Below are positions 1 through 9,057 of a DNA stretch of 50,818 bases, piece by piece. Made by a program: the position numbers and the translations under genes. The number at the start of each line of letters is the position of its first letter. Position 1 is the first letter of the stretch. Below the pieces are notes generated by a model. The model worked only from the letters and a program-made list of their open reading frames with translations, did not search any database and had not been told where the DNA came from. Source of the DNA: Bacteroidaceae bacterium (GTDB lineage: Bacteria > Bacteroidota > Bacteroidia > Bacteroidales > Bacteroidaceae); NCBI GenBank assembly GCA_017617635.1, contig JAFZVW010000050.1, positions 1 through 50,818 on the forward strand, in the 5' to 3' direction.

Positions 1-213
1 AGACTTGTTGGAGTGACAAATGTTGCAAAGATGAACTTTTCCGAAGTTCGCAAGGCAGCAAAAAGCAGATGACATGTACCTCAATTTGTTACTGCCATGT
101 TACTTAACAAGATCTTTGAAACAAAAGAAAGCTGGAAAATACTTGTAAGATAGTAATATCAAACAAGTTAAGTCATAGAGGTGCAAATCGGGTGTAAATC
201 CCGTACGCACCGC
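1..213. other. Gene-free leading region, possible 3' part of an unidentified structured RNA
   Basis: No credible coding frame is visible. There is a small hairpin at 33-49 (GAACTT/AAGTTC). A nested hairpin at 180-211 has outer stem GGTGC/GCACC and inner stem CGGG/CCCG. It sits directly before an intrinsic terminator, which suggests a transcript ends here. The last 25 bases resemble a tRNA T-arm plus acceptor 3' strand, but the T-loop (TGTAAAT) is not canonical and no matching 5' acceptor half is visible nearby. It does not resemble the tmRNA I know from Bacteroides. Identity is unknown. Confidence 0.3.
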
Positions 214-245
214 AAAAAAAGCTTCCCATTCGGGAGGCTTTTTTT
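214..245 (+). terminator. Intrinsic terminator
   Basis: An A-run, a GC-containing stem (GC-T-TCCC paired with GGGA-G-GC, loop ATTC) and a run of seven T residues form a classic rho-independent terminator. The flanking A and T runs can extend the stem, so it could work on both strands. It ends whatever is transcribed from the left edge of the window. Confidence 0.75.
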
Positions 246-273
246 GATTTGTAAAATAAAATTGCTATTTTTG
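243..273 (+). promoter_or_regulatory. Bacteroidota-type promoter for the C10 protease gene
   Basis: TTTG at 243-246 and TATTTTTG at 266-273 are separated by 19 bases, matching the Bacteroidota -33/-7 consensus (TTTG-N19/21-TAnnTTTG). The -33 element lies in the T-tail of the preceding terminator. The ATG at 298 follows about 24 bases after the -7 box. Confidence 0.65.
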
Positions 274-297
274 TGCAGGCAAAAATCCAATACCACT

Positions 298-2973
298 ATG
301 AAAAGAACATTACTCATCACCATTGGCCTGTTAGTTACCCTTTTGCTTGCGGCACGCAATGTAACACCCGAACAGGCTGAACAGACAGCACGTCAGTTCC
401 TCGCTCAGCGCCATCCGGCAGCAAAGTCTGCCCGTATGAAAATGGCAGCGCGTCACGCCATCCCGGTCACACAGGCCTCGGATGCGTCAGCCTATTATGT
501 CTTTAACGTAGGCGAGGACAAGGGCTATGTGATGGTCAGCGGTAGCGACCTGACACCCGAAGTCCTGGCTTATGCCACCAGCGGTTCGTTTGATCAGGAG
601 CAGATACCCGACAACATGCGTACCTGGCTGCAGGGCTATGCCGACCAGATAGCATATATCGAGCAGACGGAAGGCAGGTACCAGGCACCGCGCAAAGTCA
701 CGGAACATGCTACAATCAGCCCCCTGATTGTATCCAAGTGGAACCAAGGCGCACCATATAACAACTTGTGTCCGCAGAATACCAGCGGAGTGCAAACCGT
801 CACAGGCTGTGTGGCAACGGCACTTGCGCAGGTTATCAACTACTACCGGTATCCTGCACAGACGACACAAGCCATACCGTCCTACACCACGAGGACATTG
901 GGCCTGAACATCGATGAGACTCCCGTCACTGCCATTGACTGGGACAACATGCTCGACAGCTATACAGGTTCGGAGACAGAGGCACAGAACCAGGCTGTTG
1001 CAACGCTCATGATGCTTTGCGGCAGGGCTGTAAAGATGGACTATGACATCTCGGCCAATGGCGGCAGCGCAGCATTCACCCCCGAGGATGTCAATGCCCT
1101 GCGCAACTATTTCGGGTACGACCCTTCAGTATGCTGCGTGCAGCGCAAGGCCTACGGCACAGATGCATGGGAAGAGCTTATCTATACCGAACTTGCCAGC
1201 CAGCGTCCGGTAATCTATGCAGGCTCGTCAACCACAGGCGGCCACTCGTTTGTCGTGGACGGTTACAGCAGCGACGGTCTCTTCCACATCAACTGGGGAT
1301 GGGGAGGCAGCAGCGACGAGTATTTCCTGCTCTCGGTACTGAATCCCTACAACAACGCAGCCATAGGCTCCAACAGCAGCGACGACGGCTTCAGCTACGA
1401 CCAGGAGGCCATTATAGGCATCCAGTGCGACGGAACAGGCCAGCCGGTAGCTGACAACCTGTATGTCGAGAATATGTATATGAACGGCAGCACCACATTT
1501 ACCCGTTCATCCTCGTCAGACAACTTCGACAGCTTCAGGGTATACATGAACGTATGGAACTTCTCCGGCGTTACACACACCTTCGATTTTGCCGCCAGTA
1601 TTCAGACACCGGACGGCAGCTGGGCCGTTCCTGATGCCATCGACAGCTACAGCTTCAGCCTGAACAATACCAACGGCCTGACGGGCATGTGGTATACAGT
1701 ATCCTTCGGAGCAGGCCTGCCCGACGGTGAATACCGCATAGTGCCCGTATGCAAGGTCAGCGGACAGTCGCAATGGATAAACTGTGTTGCATCCGAAACC
1801 CAGTGCGTCCGTGCCGTCATCAACGGCAATACCCTAACACTTACGCCGCCCACCATTGCCCTTGTGCCGGATTTCTCTTCCGTTTCCAGTGTCAAGCTGG
1901 CTGAGACAACCACTCTGCGGATACCGATAACCAACAACGGAACCTATTTCAATAACGAACTCTTCCTCGTTGTCGACGATCGTCCCGTCATTGCCCGCAT
2001 CCTGGAAGTCGGGGCAGGGGAGAGCGCCGTATGGGAAGTCGACTTCATGCCCACCTCCCTCGGAACCCACACCCTGCAGCTTGCATACAAGACAAGCCTC
2101 TCAAGCAACAGTCAGCTCACATCTATAGCCAGCACGCAGTTCAACGTCACGGCTGACATCATCAGCGTTACGGAAGCGCTTGACATCATCACTCCGTTAG
2201 CCAGCGGCGAACAGACCACCGGGCAGTATGTCGTCGAAGGCATCGTCTCGGGTGCTGTCAGCTACAATGCAGATAACCGGAACTTCGAGTTCGACATAAT
2301 GGACGTAGACGCACCCACCAAGAAACTGCACATCTACAGGGCAGACAAATACAACGGCAGCGAAATCACGGACGGCAGTATTCTGCAGACAGGCTACAGG
2401 ATTATTATCATGGGCTGCCTGAAGAAATACGGCTCAACACTGGAACAGGTCTACGGCAACATAGTATCCATCACCCCTGGCGAGGCACCAGGCCCCGAGG
2501 AAGGCGCCATCTCCGTTGCCGAGGCACGCAATATAGCCCTTGCCCTCAACAACAAGGCAACGACGACAGACACATACCGCATTGTGGGATACGTTACCGA
2601 CAATCCTGACATCCAGAAACGCAACGACGGCACCTTCTACGGCAACGCCAACTTCCACATGGCCGACCAGGCAGACGGTACTACGACAGTTTATGGATAC
2701 CGCGTCAAGGGACTGGACAACGAATCCATCAACAGCAGCGACTATCTGCAGAAAGGCGACAGGATTGTGGTCGAAGGTAAGCTGCAGAACTACAACTCGA
2801 CACCTGAGATTGTAAGCGGCTACCTGGTATATCTGGAACGTCCCACAGCCGTTGTCAGCATCACGGCCGACAGCCCTCAGGACAGCATCAGCTACAACCT
2901 TGCCGGACAGAAAGTCACCGGTCAATACCGTGGCCTCGTCGTCACCGGCGACCGCAAGATACTACGAAAGTAA
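298..2973 (+). CDS. Secreted C10 family (streptopain-like) cysteine protease
   Basis: This 891-residue protein begins at ATG 298, giving a signal peptide (MKRTLLITIGLLVTLLLAA); the open frame upstream runs through a terminator and promoter. Residues about 20-130 look like the Spi-type propeptide/inhibitor region found ahead of C10 proteases. The catalytic Cys is at about residue 171 (VTGCVATALAQVINYY) and the His at about 316 (GGHSFVVDGY), followed by the family HINWGWGG motif. Beyond about residue 430 come beta-rich modules. Two are similar repeats, one starting ISVTEALDI and one ISVAEARNI, both resembling OB-fold modules. The extreme C-terminus (YNLAGQKV...ILRK) matches the short tail seen on many secreted Prevotella proteins and may be a sorting signal. 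It is probably an exported protease acting on host or dietary proteins. Family call is strong; substrate unknown. Confidence 0.9.
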   Translation: MKRTLLITIGLLVTLLLAARNVTPEQAEQTARQFLAQRHPAAKSARMKMAARHAIPVTQASDASAYYVFNVGEDKGYVMVSGSDLTPEVLAYATSGSFDQEQIPDNMRTWLQGYADQIAYIEQTEGRYQAPRKVTEHATISPLIVSKWNQGAPYNNLCPQNTSGVQTVTGCVATALAQVINYYRYPAQTTQAIPSYTTRTLGLNIDETPVTAIDWDNMLDSYTGSETEAQNQAVATLMMLCGRAVKMDYDISANGGSAAFTPEDVNALRNYFGYDPSVCCVQRKAYGTDAWEELIYTELASQRPVIYAGSSTTGGHSFVVDGYSSDGLFHINWGWGGSSDEYFLLSVLNPYNNAAIGSNSSDDGFSYDQEAIIGIQCDGTGQPVADNLYVENMYMNGSTTFTRSSSSDNFDSFRVYMNVWNFSGVTHTFDFAASIQTPDGSWAVPDAIDSYSFSLNNTNGLTGMWYTVSFGAGLPDGEYRIVPVCKVSGQSQWINCVASETQCVRAVINGNTLTLTPPTIALVPDFSSVSSVKLAETTTLRIPITNNGTYFNNELFLVVDDRPVIARILEVGAGESAVWEVDFMPTSLGTHTLQLAYKTSLSSNSQLTSIASTQFNVTADIISVTEALDIITPLASGEQTTGQYVVEGIVSGAVSYNADNRNFEFDIMDVDAPTKKLHIYRADKYNGSEITDGSILQTGYRIIIMGCLKKYGSTLEQVYGNIVSITPGEAPGPEEGAISVAEARNIALALNNKATTTDTYRIVGYVTDNPDIQKRNDGTFYGNANFHMADQADGTTTVYGYRVKGLDNESINSSDYLQKGDRIVVEGKLQNYNSTPEIVSGYLVYLERPTAVVSITADSPQDSISYNLAGQKVTGQYRGLVVTGDRKILRK

Positions 2974-2989
2974 TCTTCTCGCTACTAAC

Positions 2990-3018
2990 AAAAAAGCCTC
3001 GCATGCGGGGCTTTTTTT
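2990..3018 (+). terminator. Intrinsic terminator after the C10 protease gene
   Basis: An A-run, the stem GCCTCGC/GCGGGGC and a seven-T run lie 17 bases after the protease stop codon. The symmetrical A/T flanks could act in both directions. It separates the protease gene from the exopolysaccharide operon. Confidence 0.85.
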
Positions 3019-3072
3019 GTTGTCAAAATGTTAAATTTTGTTTATCAGGGGGGCAATGTGTAAATATTTATG

Positions 3073-3080
3073 TAATTTTG
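3073..3080 (+). promoter_or_regulatory. Probable -7 element ahead of upxY
   Basis: TAATTTTG matches the Bacteroidota -7 consensus TAnnTTTG and lies 23 bases before the GTG start of the antiterminator gene. No convincing TTG is seen at the expected -33 spacing, so this is a partial match. If used, the untranslated leader before upxY would be very short. Confidence 0.4.
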
Positions 3081-3103
3081 GTTGGATTTTTTGAATAAAA
3101 ACC

Positions 3104-3679
3104 GTGTCCGAAAATTCAATTGAGACCAGTGTCGTACCGCCTGTCAATGGGACAGACGACGGCGAAGCCGTACACGGGGCATGGGTGGCCGTCATGGTTC
3201 ATACTAACAGCGAACGGCGTGTCGCAGACAGGCTTGAGCAGCTTTCCTTTGAGTGCTATGTACCTGTTCAGGAGGAAATCCATCGTTGGAGTGACCGCAT
3301 GAAGAAGGTTCAGCGACGGGTAATCCCCTCGATTGTTTTTGTAAGGAGCGAGGAGACCCGTTTCAGTGAGTTGAGGCGGCAGTCTCAGGTCAGGTGCCTG
3401 CTGACGAATCCGGGGGAAACCAGACCTGCGATAATTCCTGATGTCCAGATTGAAAGGCTGCGCTTCATGCTGGGTCAGTCGGATGTCCCTGTCGAGCTGT
3501 CGAGCAATATGCACCAGATGGAGATAGGCAGCAAGGTCATTGTAATGCGAGGCGTATTCCGGGGCTTGGAGGGTACAGTGTCCTATATGAGCGACGGAAG
3601 CGTGCATGTGGGGGTTCTTCTGCAGGGCTTGGGATATGCACATGTAGAGATAAACAAAAAAGAGATACAGGAAATCTGA
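3104..3679 (+). CDS. UpxY family transcription antiterminator (NusG paralogue)
   Basis: This 191-residue protein starts at GTG 3104. Residues about 25-115 form a NusG N-terminal domain (WVAVMVHTNSERRVADRL, later CYVPVQEE and VIPSIVFVRS). Residues about 140-185 form a KOW domain (GSKVIVMRGVFRGLEGTV). UpxY proteins are encoded first in Bacteroidales capsule operons and let RNA polymerase read through the long operon leader; Upx antitermination is established in B. fragilis. Here it leads about 14 kb of co-oriented polysaccharide genes, with the next gene 9 bases downstream. No UpxZ-type trans inhibitor gene is visible next to it. The call is firm. Confidence 0.92.
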   Translation: MSENSIETSVVPPVNGTDDGEAVHGAWVAVMVHTNSERRVADRLEQLSFECYVPVQEEIHRWSDRMKKVQRRVIPSIVFVRSEETRFSELRRQSQVRCLLTNPGETRPAIIPDVQIERLRFMLGQSDVPVELSSNMHQMEIGSKVIVMRGVFRGLEGTVSYMSDGSVHVGVLLQGLGYAHVEINKKEIQEI

Positions 3680-3688
3680 GTAATATCC

Positions 3689-4927
3689 ATGAACATTGTA
3701 GCAAAAAGAATATTTTACGTATTTGCAGCGTGTCTGCTGGCAATGCCTTTAATGTCGCAGACACACAAGGATACGTTGTGGCTGAACCGCCCTGTGCCTA
3801 AGGTCTACAAATTCGGTGACAACCTGTTCTGGGGCATGAGCTTCGGTGGCAGCTATTCTATTTCGGAGTATGCACGTCAGCAACCGTTTTTCAAGATGCT
3901 GGGTCCTGGCTTTGACATTGAGGTCGGAAAGCATCAGAATAAGCAATGGGCTGCCCGTGTGATGCTTGGCTATCATTCCCAGAGGTCAGCCTTCCCCCAG
4001 GAGACGATAGACTTGTCCCCCGACGAGGCTAAGAGCTATTCCTATTCTTTCAGTACATTGGGCTTGTATATTGACCTGATGTATTGTATGAACCGCTGGT
4101 TCAAGTCTTATAATCCCAGGGAAAAACATCAGTTCTGGCTGTTTGCCGGTGCCGGAGGTCTGTTGTCATTCGGCTATAGCAGCAAGATGGACGAATGGAA
4201 GGATGCTTATCCCATCAATACCAAAGCGAAGTTCTCTCCTGCCTGCCGTCTTGGTGTTGAATGGCATTGGAGAATGAGCAACAGCACGGCATTTGTAATG
4301 CGCGGTTTGTTTGCCACTACCAACAAGAGATATGACGGCAAGGAGGTTAATTGCGGCAGCGCCCGTCATTTCGTGGAACTGGACGTAGGCTTTAACGTGC
4401 GCCTGGGCAACCGTTACGGGCAGCGTCATTTCGAGGACTGCAGCCATAATGCCAACCGCTATTTCAACGTTATGAACGACAGGTTGACAAAGATGTATCA
4501 AAAAGTGAACAAGGAAAAAGCCAAAGCAGAGTCAAAACGTCTACATAAAAAAGTAGAACCTACGATAGATATATGCCAAAGTGATAGCATCATATTGTTC
4601 CCCAGAGACTATCACTATCTTACGGATATGCAGAAGAGCAAGCTGAGAAAGATGGCCAAATATCTGAAGGAACACGTAGACGAATGTGCCTATATCCATA
4701 TCTACAGCGACGAAAACGTTGTTAGTAGCATGGAGATGGAGTTCCGCGTAGTCAACCGTGCAGAAGGGGTGGATGCTTACCTCGCCAATGAGCTGAAACT
4801 GGACAAGGAACGTTATGTTATAACTCCACACCCGCATGAGTCGGCACCTTACGGACAGGAGCATATCTTTACGCTGGGAGGTATCATTAGGTATGAGAAA
4901 ATGCCTGAATCGTCATTGTATAATTAA
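3689..4927 (+). CDS. Outer-membrane protein with barrel-like N-terminus and OmpA-like C-terminal region
   Basis: This 412-residue protein has a signal peptide (about 1-23, ending LAMPLMSQ). Residues about 40-240 contain alternating aromatic-rich beta strands typical of an outer-membrane barrel. A charged linker of about 40 residues (KVNKEKAKAESKRLHKK) follows. Residues about 290-395 resemble a divergent OmpA peptidoglycan-binding fold (DSIILFPRDYHYLTDMQKSK, then VVNRAEGVDAYLANE). Such proteins recur next to UpxY and Wza in Bacteroidales polysaccharide loci and may anchor the export machine to peptidoglycan, but that role is inferred. It lies between upxY and the wza-like gene with short gaps, in the same operon. 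Confidence 0.7.
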   Translation: MNIVAKRIFYVFAACLLAMPLMSQTHKDTLWLNRPVPKVYKFGDNLFWGMSFGGSYSISEYARQQPFFKMLGPGFDIEVGKHQNKQWAARVMLGYHSQRSAFPQETIDLSPDEAKSYSYSFSTLGLYIDLMYCMNRWFKSYNPREKHQFWLFAGAGGLLSFGYSSKMDEWKDAYPINTKAKFSPACRLGVEWHWRMSNSTAFVMRGLFATTNKRYDGKEVNCGSARHFVELDVGFNVRLGNRYGQRHFEDCSHNANRYFNVMNDRLTKMYQKVNKEKAKAESKRLHKKVEPTIDICQSDSIILFPRDYHYLTDMQKSKLRKMAKYLKEHVDECAYIHIYSDENVVSSMEMEFRVVNRAEGVDAYLANELKLDKERYVITPHPHESAPYGQEHIFTLGGIIRYEKMPESSLYN

Positions 4928-4957
4928 AATTCAACATCCATATTGATTGTCAATAAA

Positions 4958-5755
4958 ATGAAAAAGCCAATTCTATTATTGTTTGTTATACTTGGCCTTT
5001 GTGTCAGCATCAGTTTTACATCATGCAACTCCTGGCGCGAGGTGGTCTATTTCCAGGACTTGGATTCCGTACAACTGCATAACAAGATTACGGAAACTAA
5101 CGTCAGGATACGTCCCGGTGACCAGCTTACCATCATGATATTCGGTGCTGACAAGTATCTGATTATGCCCTACAACCAGACCTTGAATTCGGTATCGGAG
5201 AATAGTCTTGGTTCGGGCGGAGATCGTGATGCCCAGTTGCCATACGATGTTGATGAAAATGGCGATATTGTTTTTCCTGTGTTGGGCAAAATGCATGTAG
5301 CAGGCATGACCTGTAATGATCTAAGCCGTTATCTTCATAACCGTCTGGACGAGACTATCAAGGATATGACATGTTTCGTGTGTATCGAGAACTTCCGAGT
5401 CAATGTGATGGGAGAGGTTATGAACCCAGGTTCGTTCGCTATCAAGAACAATAGCGTCACCTTCCTTGAGGCTCTTTCAATGGCTGGTGACATGAAACTG
5501 ACGGGTGACCGTCATAAGGTACAGTTGATACGTTTCGAAGATGGACAGGTAAAACACTATAATTTCGACATGACAAAGAGCGATATACTCGATTCCAAGC
5601 AGATGTACCTGCAGCAAAACGATGTTATCTATGTTCCACCAATTTCTGCAAAGGCGGCGAACGAGCGCTCGAATGCAAGTACCCGTTCATGGATTCTCTC
5701 AGGTCTCGCAACTCTGGCATCTTTAGTATCATTAGTTATTGCTTTAACGAAATAA
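4958..5755 (+). CDS. Polysaccharide export lipoprotein (Wza-like)
   Basis: The ATG at 4958 gives a 265-residue lipoprotein with lipobox FTSC (Cys23). An in-frame TTG at 4943 is possible but would spoil the signal peptide. Residues about 40-150 match the polysaccharide export domain (VRIRPGDQLTIMIFG, GDIVFPVLGKMHVAGMT). A SLBB-like segment follows at about 155-215 (VNVMGEVMNPGSFAI, FLEALSMAGDM). A C-terminal hydrophobic helix (about 245-262) would cross the outer membrane, as in Wza. It forms the outer-membrane exit channel for the polymer and works with the Wzz-like protein encoded 6 bases downstream. Confidence 0.9.
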   Translation: MKKPILLLFVILGLCVSISFTSCNSWREVVYFQDLDSVQLHNKITETNVRIRPGDQLTIMIFGADKYLIMPYNQTLNSVSENSLGSGGDRDAQLPYDVDENGDIVFPVLGKMHVAGMTCNDLSRYLHNRLDETIKDMTCFVCIENFRVNVMGEVMNPGSFAIKNNSVTFLEALSMAGDMKLTGDRHKVQLIRFEDGQVKHYNFDMTKSDILDSKQMYLQQNDVIYVPPISAKAANERSNASTRSWILSGLATLASLVSLVIALTK

Positions 5756-5761
5756 AGAACT

Positions 5762-7651
5762 ATGTCTGATATCGACGAACTTTTAGAAGCGCTTTCCGGA
5801 CAAAATAAGAAAACTCAGCGACAGCAGAGTATTTTCACTTCCATACTGCGACGTCTTTGGCATGGTGGCATAGGAGCCATAACTCTCTTTATGCTTTGTC
5901 TGTTTATGGCGTGGTTTATTCACTTCCCGTTGAGTAAGATTCATACGTCCACAACCAAGATGGATATCATGTTCAACAAGGAACGTGATGCTAATCGCAA
6001 CAATAATGTATCATACGAGATTGTAGGTCGTATAACAGGTTGGACAACTTTAACCAATAAATATGATGAAGTTGCCGTAATGATGTCACGACCTGTTATC
6101 GAGCGCATGCTCCGCCAGGAACACATTGTAGATTCGGTCATCGTATCTGAAGAGAAAAAACTGGGGCATTCGCTTACTAAGGAAGACAGTACAAAGTTAA
6201 TTCATTCTCTTGTAGAAATAAATGCAGCCAAACTGGAGGTTTCTTATGCAGATCCTGTCAAAGCTCAGAAAAACAGTGTCATCACCATATCTATTGACGG
6301 AAGCGGCGAAAGCAGGAATAAAATGCTGATTGGTATTGTCAATGCCTATAATGCATATACACATGACTATAATGATATGTGTTATCAGCGTACGATTAAA
6401 TTTCTGCAGCAGAACATAGACAGCATTCGCAGAGAACTTGATAAGATTGACTCTTATGACGAAAATTTCTCTGAAGAGAATTTTATAGTTGATATGGAGC
6501 AGCAGTCAAGTACATACCTGAACATTGACCGCGATGACGAGGCCGAGGTGCGTAACATGCAGTTGCAACGTGAACTGCTGAAGATTATACGCAATTATAT
6601 GACCGACATGGGTGAAAACTATGTAGTGGTGCCTGCCAATACAGGTATAGATGATGCACAGATCAACCGTATAGTTATTCAGTTCAATGATTTGGTGATG
6701 CGCCGTTCAAACTACCTTACCTCTATGGGCGAGGATGCTATGCGTGTAAAGACAATTACCAATCAGATTGAGGACCAGCGTCAGTCTATCATCATTTCTA
6801 TCGACAAGCTGACACAGGCCTTTGATATTCGCCTTAATAAATATGAGCAGAATAAGCAGGAAAGTGAAGATCGTTTACGTATAATGCCACATAAACGTAT
6901 TGTCAAGGACAAAATTGACCGTGAGCGTGCCATCATTACCCCGCTATACACACTATTACAGCAGAAACTTATTGAAACAATTGTAGCAAGGTCGGCAGAG
7001 CAGGACCAGGCCCGTATTGTCACTCCTCCTTACAGCGTAGACACTAGCTTATTAAAAAGTGCCAAGAACATCTATCTTCTTGGTATAATACTTGGTATTA
7101 TACTTGCTTCCATCTACTTGTGGTGTCTGCAGATTCCCGTTGAGAGAGTCATCCTTGATGATGTGCTCAATGACTGCCCGTTGCCAATTTGGGGTATTCT
7201 GCCCAATAGAGATAAAGAGGAGAGACTGTACAAGACAGGACTGCAGTCAGTTCTTACTCGCATCAAGATGAGTGGAGCCAGGAATATTCTCATAGCCTGT
7301 GGTTATGAAGAAGATGGCGATAGCCGCTTGAAGGACGACCTAAAGACCATTATTGAAGAAGAAGGTTTGAACGGTATTGTATTTTCTGACGAAGGTAACT
7401 ATCACAGTAATCCTAAGTTGCCGGAACTGAGCAAGGATGCCGATGCAACTATATATACAATCTCTGCCGGAAACAGTCAGATGCGCTCTCTTGACTTTAT
7501 CAACTATGCTGTCGGCGAAGGTCTGTTGACAGCTGGTGCAGTTATTGTTCTAAACGCTAAGACTAACAAGAAACTGCCTATCAATTTCGGTGCTTTCGAC
7601 TTTGATATATCCAAAGGCTTCGGTGCTGTAAAATCAAGGGCAAGTAAATAA
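5762..7651 (+). CDS. Wzz-like chain-length determinant / polysaccharide co-polymerase with degenerate kinase-like tail
   Basis: This 629-residue inner-membrane protein has a cytoplasmic N-terminus, TM1 at about 36-56, and a long periplasmic region rich in predicted coiled coil (about 200-400). The family's MPHKR segment comes just before TM2 (about 430-452). Residues about 460-629 resemble the cytoplasmic tyrosine-kinase domain fused to many Wzc proteins (GARNILIACGYEEDGDSRLKDDL). However, no Walker A glycine-lysine loop, Walker B or tyrosine-rich tail is visible, so it is probably not an active kinase. It should control chain length and couple the polymerase to the Wza-like exporter. Confidence 0.88.
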   Translation: MSDIDELLEALSGQNKKTQRQQSIFTSILRRLWHGGIGAITLFMLCLFMAWFIHFPLSKIHTSTTKMDIMFNKERDANRNNNVSYEIVGRITGWTTLTNKYDEVAVMMSRPVIERMLRQEHIVDSVIVSEEKKLGHSLTKEDSTKLIHSLVEINAAKLEVSYADPVKAQKNSVITISIDGSGESRNKMLIGIVNAYNAYTHDYNDMCYQRTIKFLQQNIDSIRRELDKIDSYDENFSEENFIVDMEQQSSTYLNIDRDDEAEVRNMQLQRELLKIIRNYMTDMGENYVVVPANTGIDDAQINRIVIQFNDLVMRRSNYLTSMGEDAMRVKTITNQIEDQRQSIIISIDKLTQAFDIRLNKYEQNKQESEDRLRIMPHKRIVKDKIDRERAIITPLYTLLQQKLIETIVARSAEQDQARIVTPPYSVDTSLLKSAKNIYLLGIILGIILASIYLWCLQIPVERVILDDVLNDCPLPIWGILPNRDKEERLYKTGLQSVLTRIKMSGARNILIACGYEEDGDSRLKDDLKTIIEEEGLNGIVFSDEGNYHSNPKLPELSKDADATIYTISAGNSQMRSLDFINYAVGEGLLTAGAVIVLNAKTNKKLPINFGAFDFDISKGFGAVKSRASK

Positions 7652-7659
7652 CCTATGTG

Positions 7660-9057
7660 ATGCACTTGGATAACACATTGAGTTTTTCACCCTTAAAAGT
7701 GAACATGTTATCACTTTTTGTGTTTGCATTCTTGGCAGACTGCATCTGTATCATTGCGGAACAGTCTTACATGCAATGGTTAAAATTGCCCTATACTCTA
7801 CCTATCCTTATCCAACTCATTCTTGCAATTTGCTCTTTGTGGTATTTTTTTCAGAACAAATGTTATTTAAAATTATATTACCTTACACCAATTGCCGTAT
7901 TGATATTAGTGTTAATCGGTATCTTTAGAGGCATGTTTGCCGTTGAAGGTTATTGGGGGTATAAAGGATGGCTGCAGTGTTCTCTGAGTGCCTTGACTTT
8001 TGTCCTGCTTTTCCCTTTGGGCAATTCGTCAATCTGCTGCAAATCCTTACAGTCATGGAACAAATATATGTTCCCGGCATTTGTTCTGTTTTGTACTTGG
8101 GGTATGACTCCAGCCAGTTATGCGTTTGAAATTCCTGTTATATATTACTTTTATGTTTTGTTATGCTACATCGTTTGTCATGACAAAAAAGCCTGTTTTA
8201 TCATTATTTTTGGTGTTGTCTGCACTTTTATCGGTGTAGAAAACAGGTCAGGTGTTCTTAAAACTGCGACAGCGATAATGCTTTCCACTACGTTGCTCTT
8301 TCCTAAGATAATATCAAAAATATCTAATGCAATACTCCAGTTTTTCTTTTATCTGCTTGCGATTTCTTTGATTATTTTGGGACTTACAGGAACATTTAAT
8401 ATTTTACAGGATCTCGGCGGCGAAGAAACCACCGAGGTAACGATGAGGTTCACGGGAAATGATGACGACGACATTGAGGTGAATGAAGATTTGACAGTCG
8501 ATACGCGAACTTTTCTTTACGAAGAAGTGATAACATCTGCCATTATGGGTGACTACGTTCTGTTTGGCAACTCTGTTGGTCGTGGAAATACGCACAATGG
8601 CGAGTGGTCGCAAGATGTCGAAGGAATGGATGATAGCGAGCGATTGATGAACGAAGCAGGTATGCTTAATATTTTTACATGGATGGGACTCTTAGGAGTT
8701 ATTCTATATAGTTTGATGTATTTGCAGGCTTCGTGCTTAGGTTTGTTTTATTCTAAAAACAGGTATATTCCTGTCATAGCCACTGCCGTTGCCTTTCATT
8801 GGGCCATGTTTTGGCTGGAGGAGACCACGCAATTTACACCAATGGACTTTTCTTTTTTTATTCTGATGGGAATTTGTTTTTCTCCTCAGTTTAGGAAGAT
8901 GTCAGATGCGGAATTCAGGATATGGTTTCGTTCGTGCTTTTCAGCACCAGACAAAATTTCATCATACGATTTTATGCAATGGTTAAAGGCTAAGGTCTTG
9001 ACAAATAAGTTAAAAGAATTATCACATAAAAACTCTTATGAAAGTTCTATGGCTTAA
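7660..9057 (+). CDS. Multi-pass membrane protein, likely Wzy-type polysaccharide polymerase
   Basis: About 465 residues with roughly 10-12 hydrophobic helices and one larger soluble loop (about 260-330, acidic, containing GNDDDDIEVNEDLTVDTR). The loop ends in a FGNSVGRGNTHNGEW segment, resembling the periplasmic loop of Wzy/O-antigen ligase proteins. GTG 7657 and ATG 7660 are adjacent and either could start the protein; ATG is preferred. In this locus a Wzx flippase, Wzz and Wza are present and no other polymerase candidate is seen, which supports Wzy. The sequence is more AT-rich than the flanking housekeeping genes. The next gene overlaps its 3' end by 20 bases. Confidence 0.75.
   Translation: MHLDNTLSFSPLKVNMLSLFVFAFLADCICIIAEQSYMQWLKLPYTLPILIQLILAICSLWYFFQNKCYLKLYYLTPIAVLILVLIGIFRGMFAVEGYWGYKGWLQCSLSALTFVLLFPLGNSSICCKSLQSWNKYMFPAFVLFCTWGMTPASYAFEIPVIYYFYVLLCYIVCHDKKACFIIIFGVVCTFIGVENRSGVLKTATAIMLSTTLLFPKIISKISNAILQFFFYLLAISLIILGLTGTFNILQDLGGEETTEVTMRFTGNDDDDIEVNEDLTVDTRTFLYEEVITSAIMGDYVLFGNSVGRGNTHNGEWSQDVEGMDDSERLMNEAGMLNIFTWMGLLGVILYSLMYLQASCLGLFYSKNRYIPVIATAVAFHWAMFWLEETTQFTPMDFSFFILMGICFSPQFRKMSDAEFRIWFRSCFSAPDKISSYDFMQWLKAKVLTNKLKELSHKNSYESSMA

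Noticed and set aside
186-213. Cobalamin riboswitch core
   Set aside because: A short GGTGTAAATCC-like stretch recalls the B12 box, but the rest of the conserved core is absent and the downstream gene is a protease.
1-213. tmRNA 3' end
   Set aside because: There is no tag-peptide frame, no TTCGAAT-type T-loop and no CCA, and it does not resemble the Bacteroides tmRNA I know.
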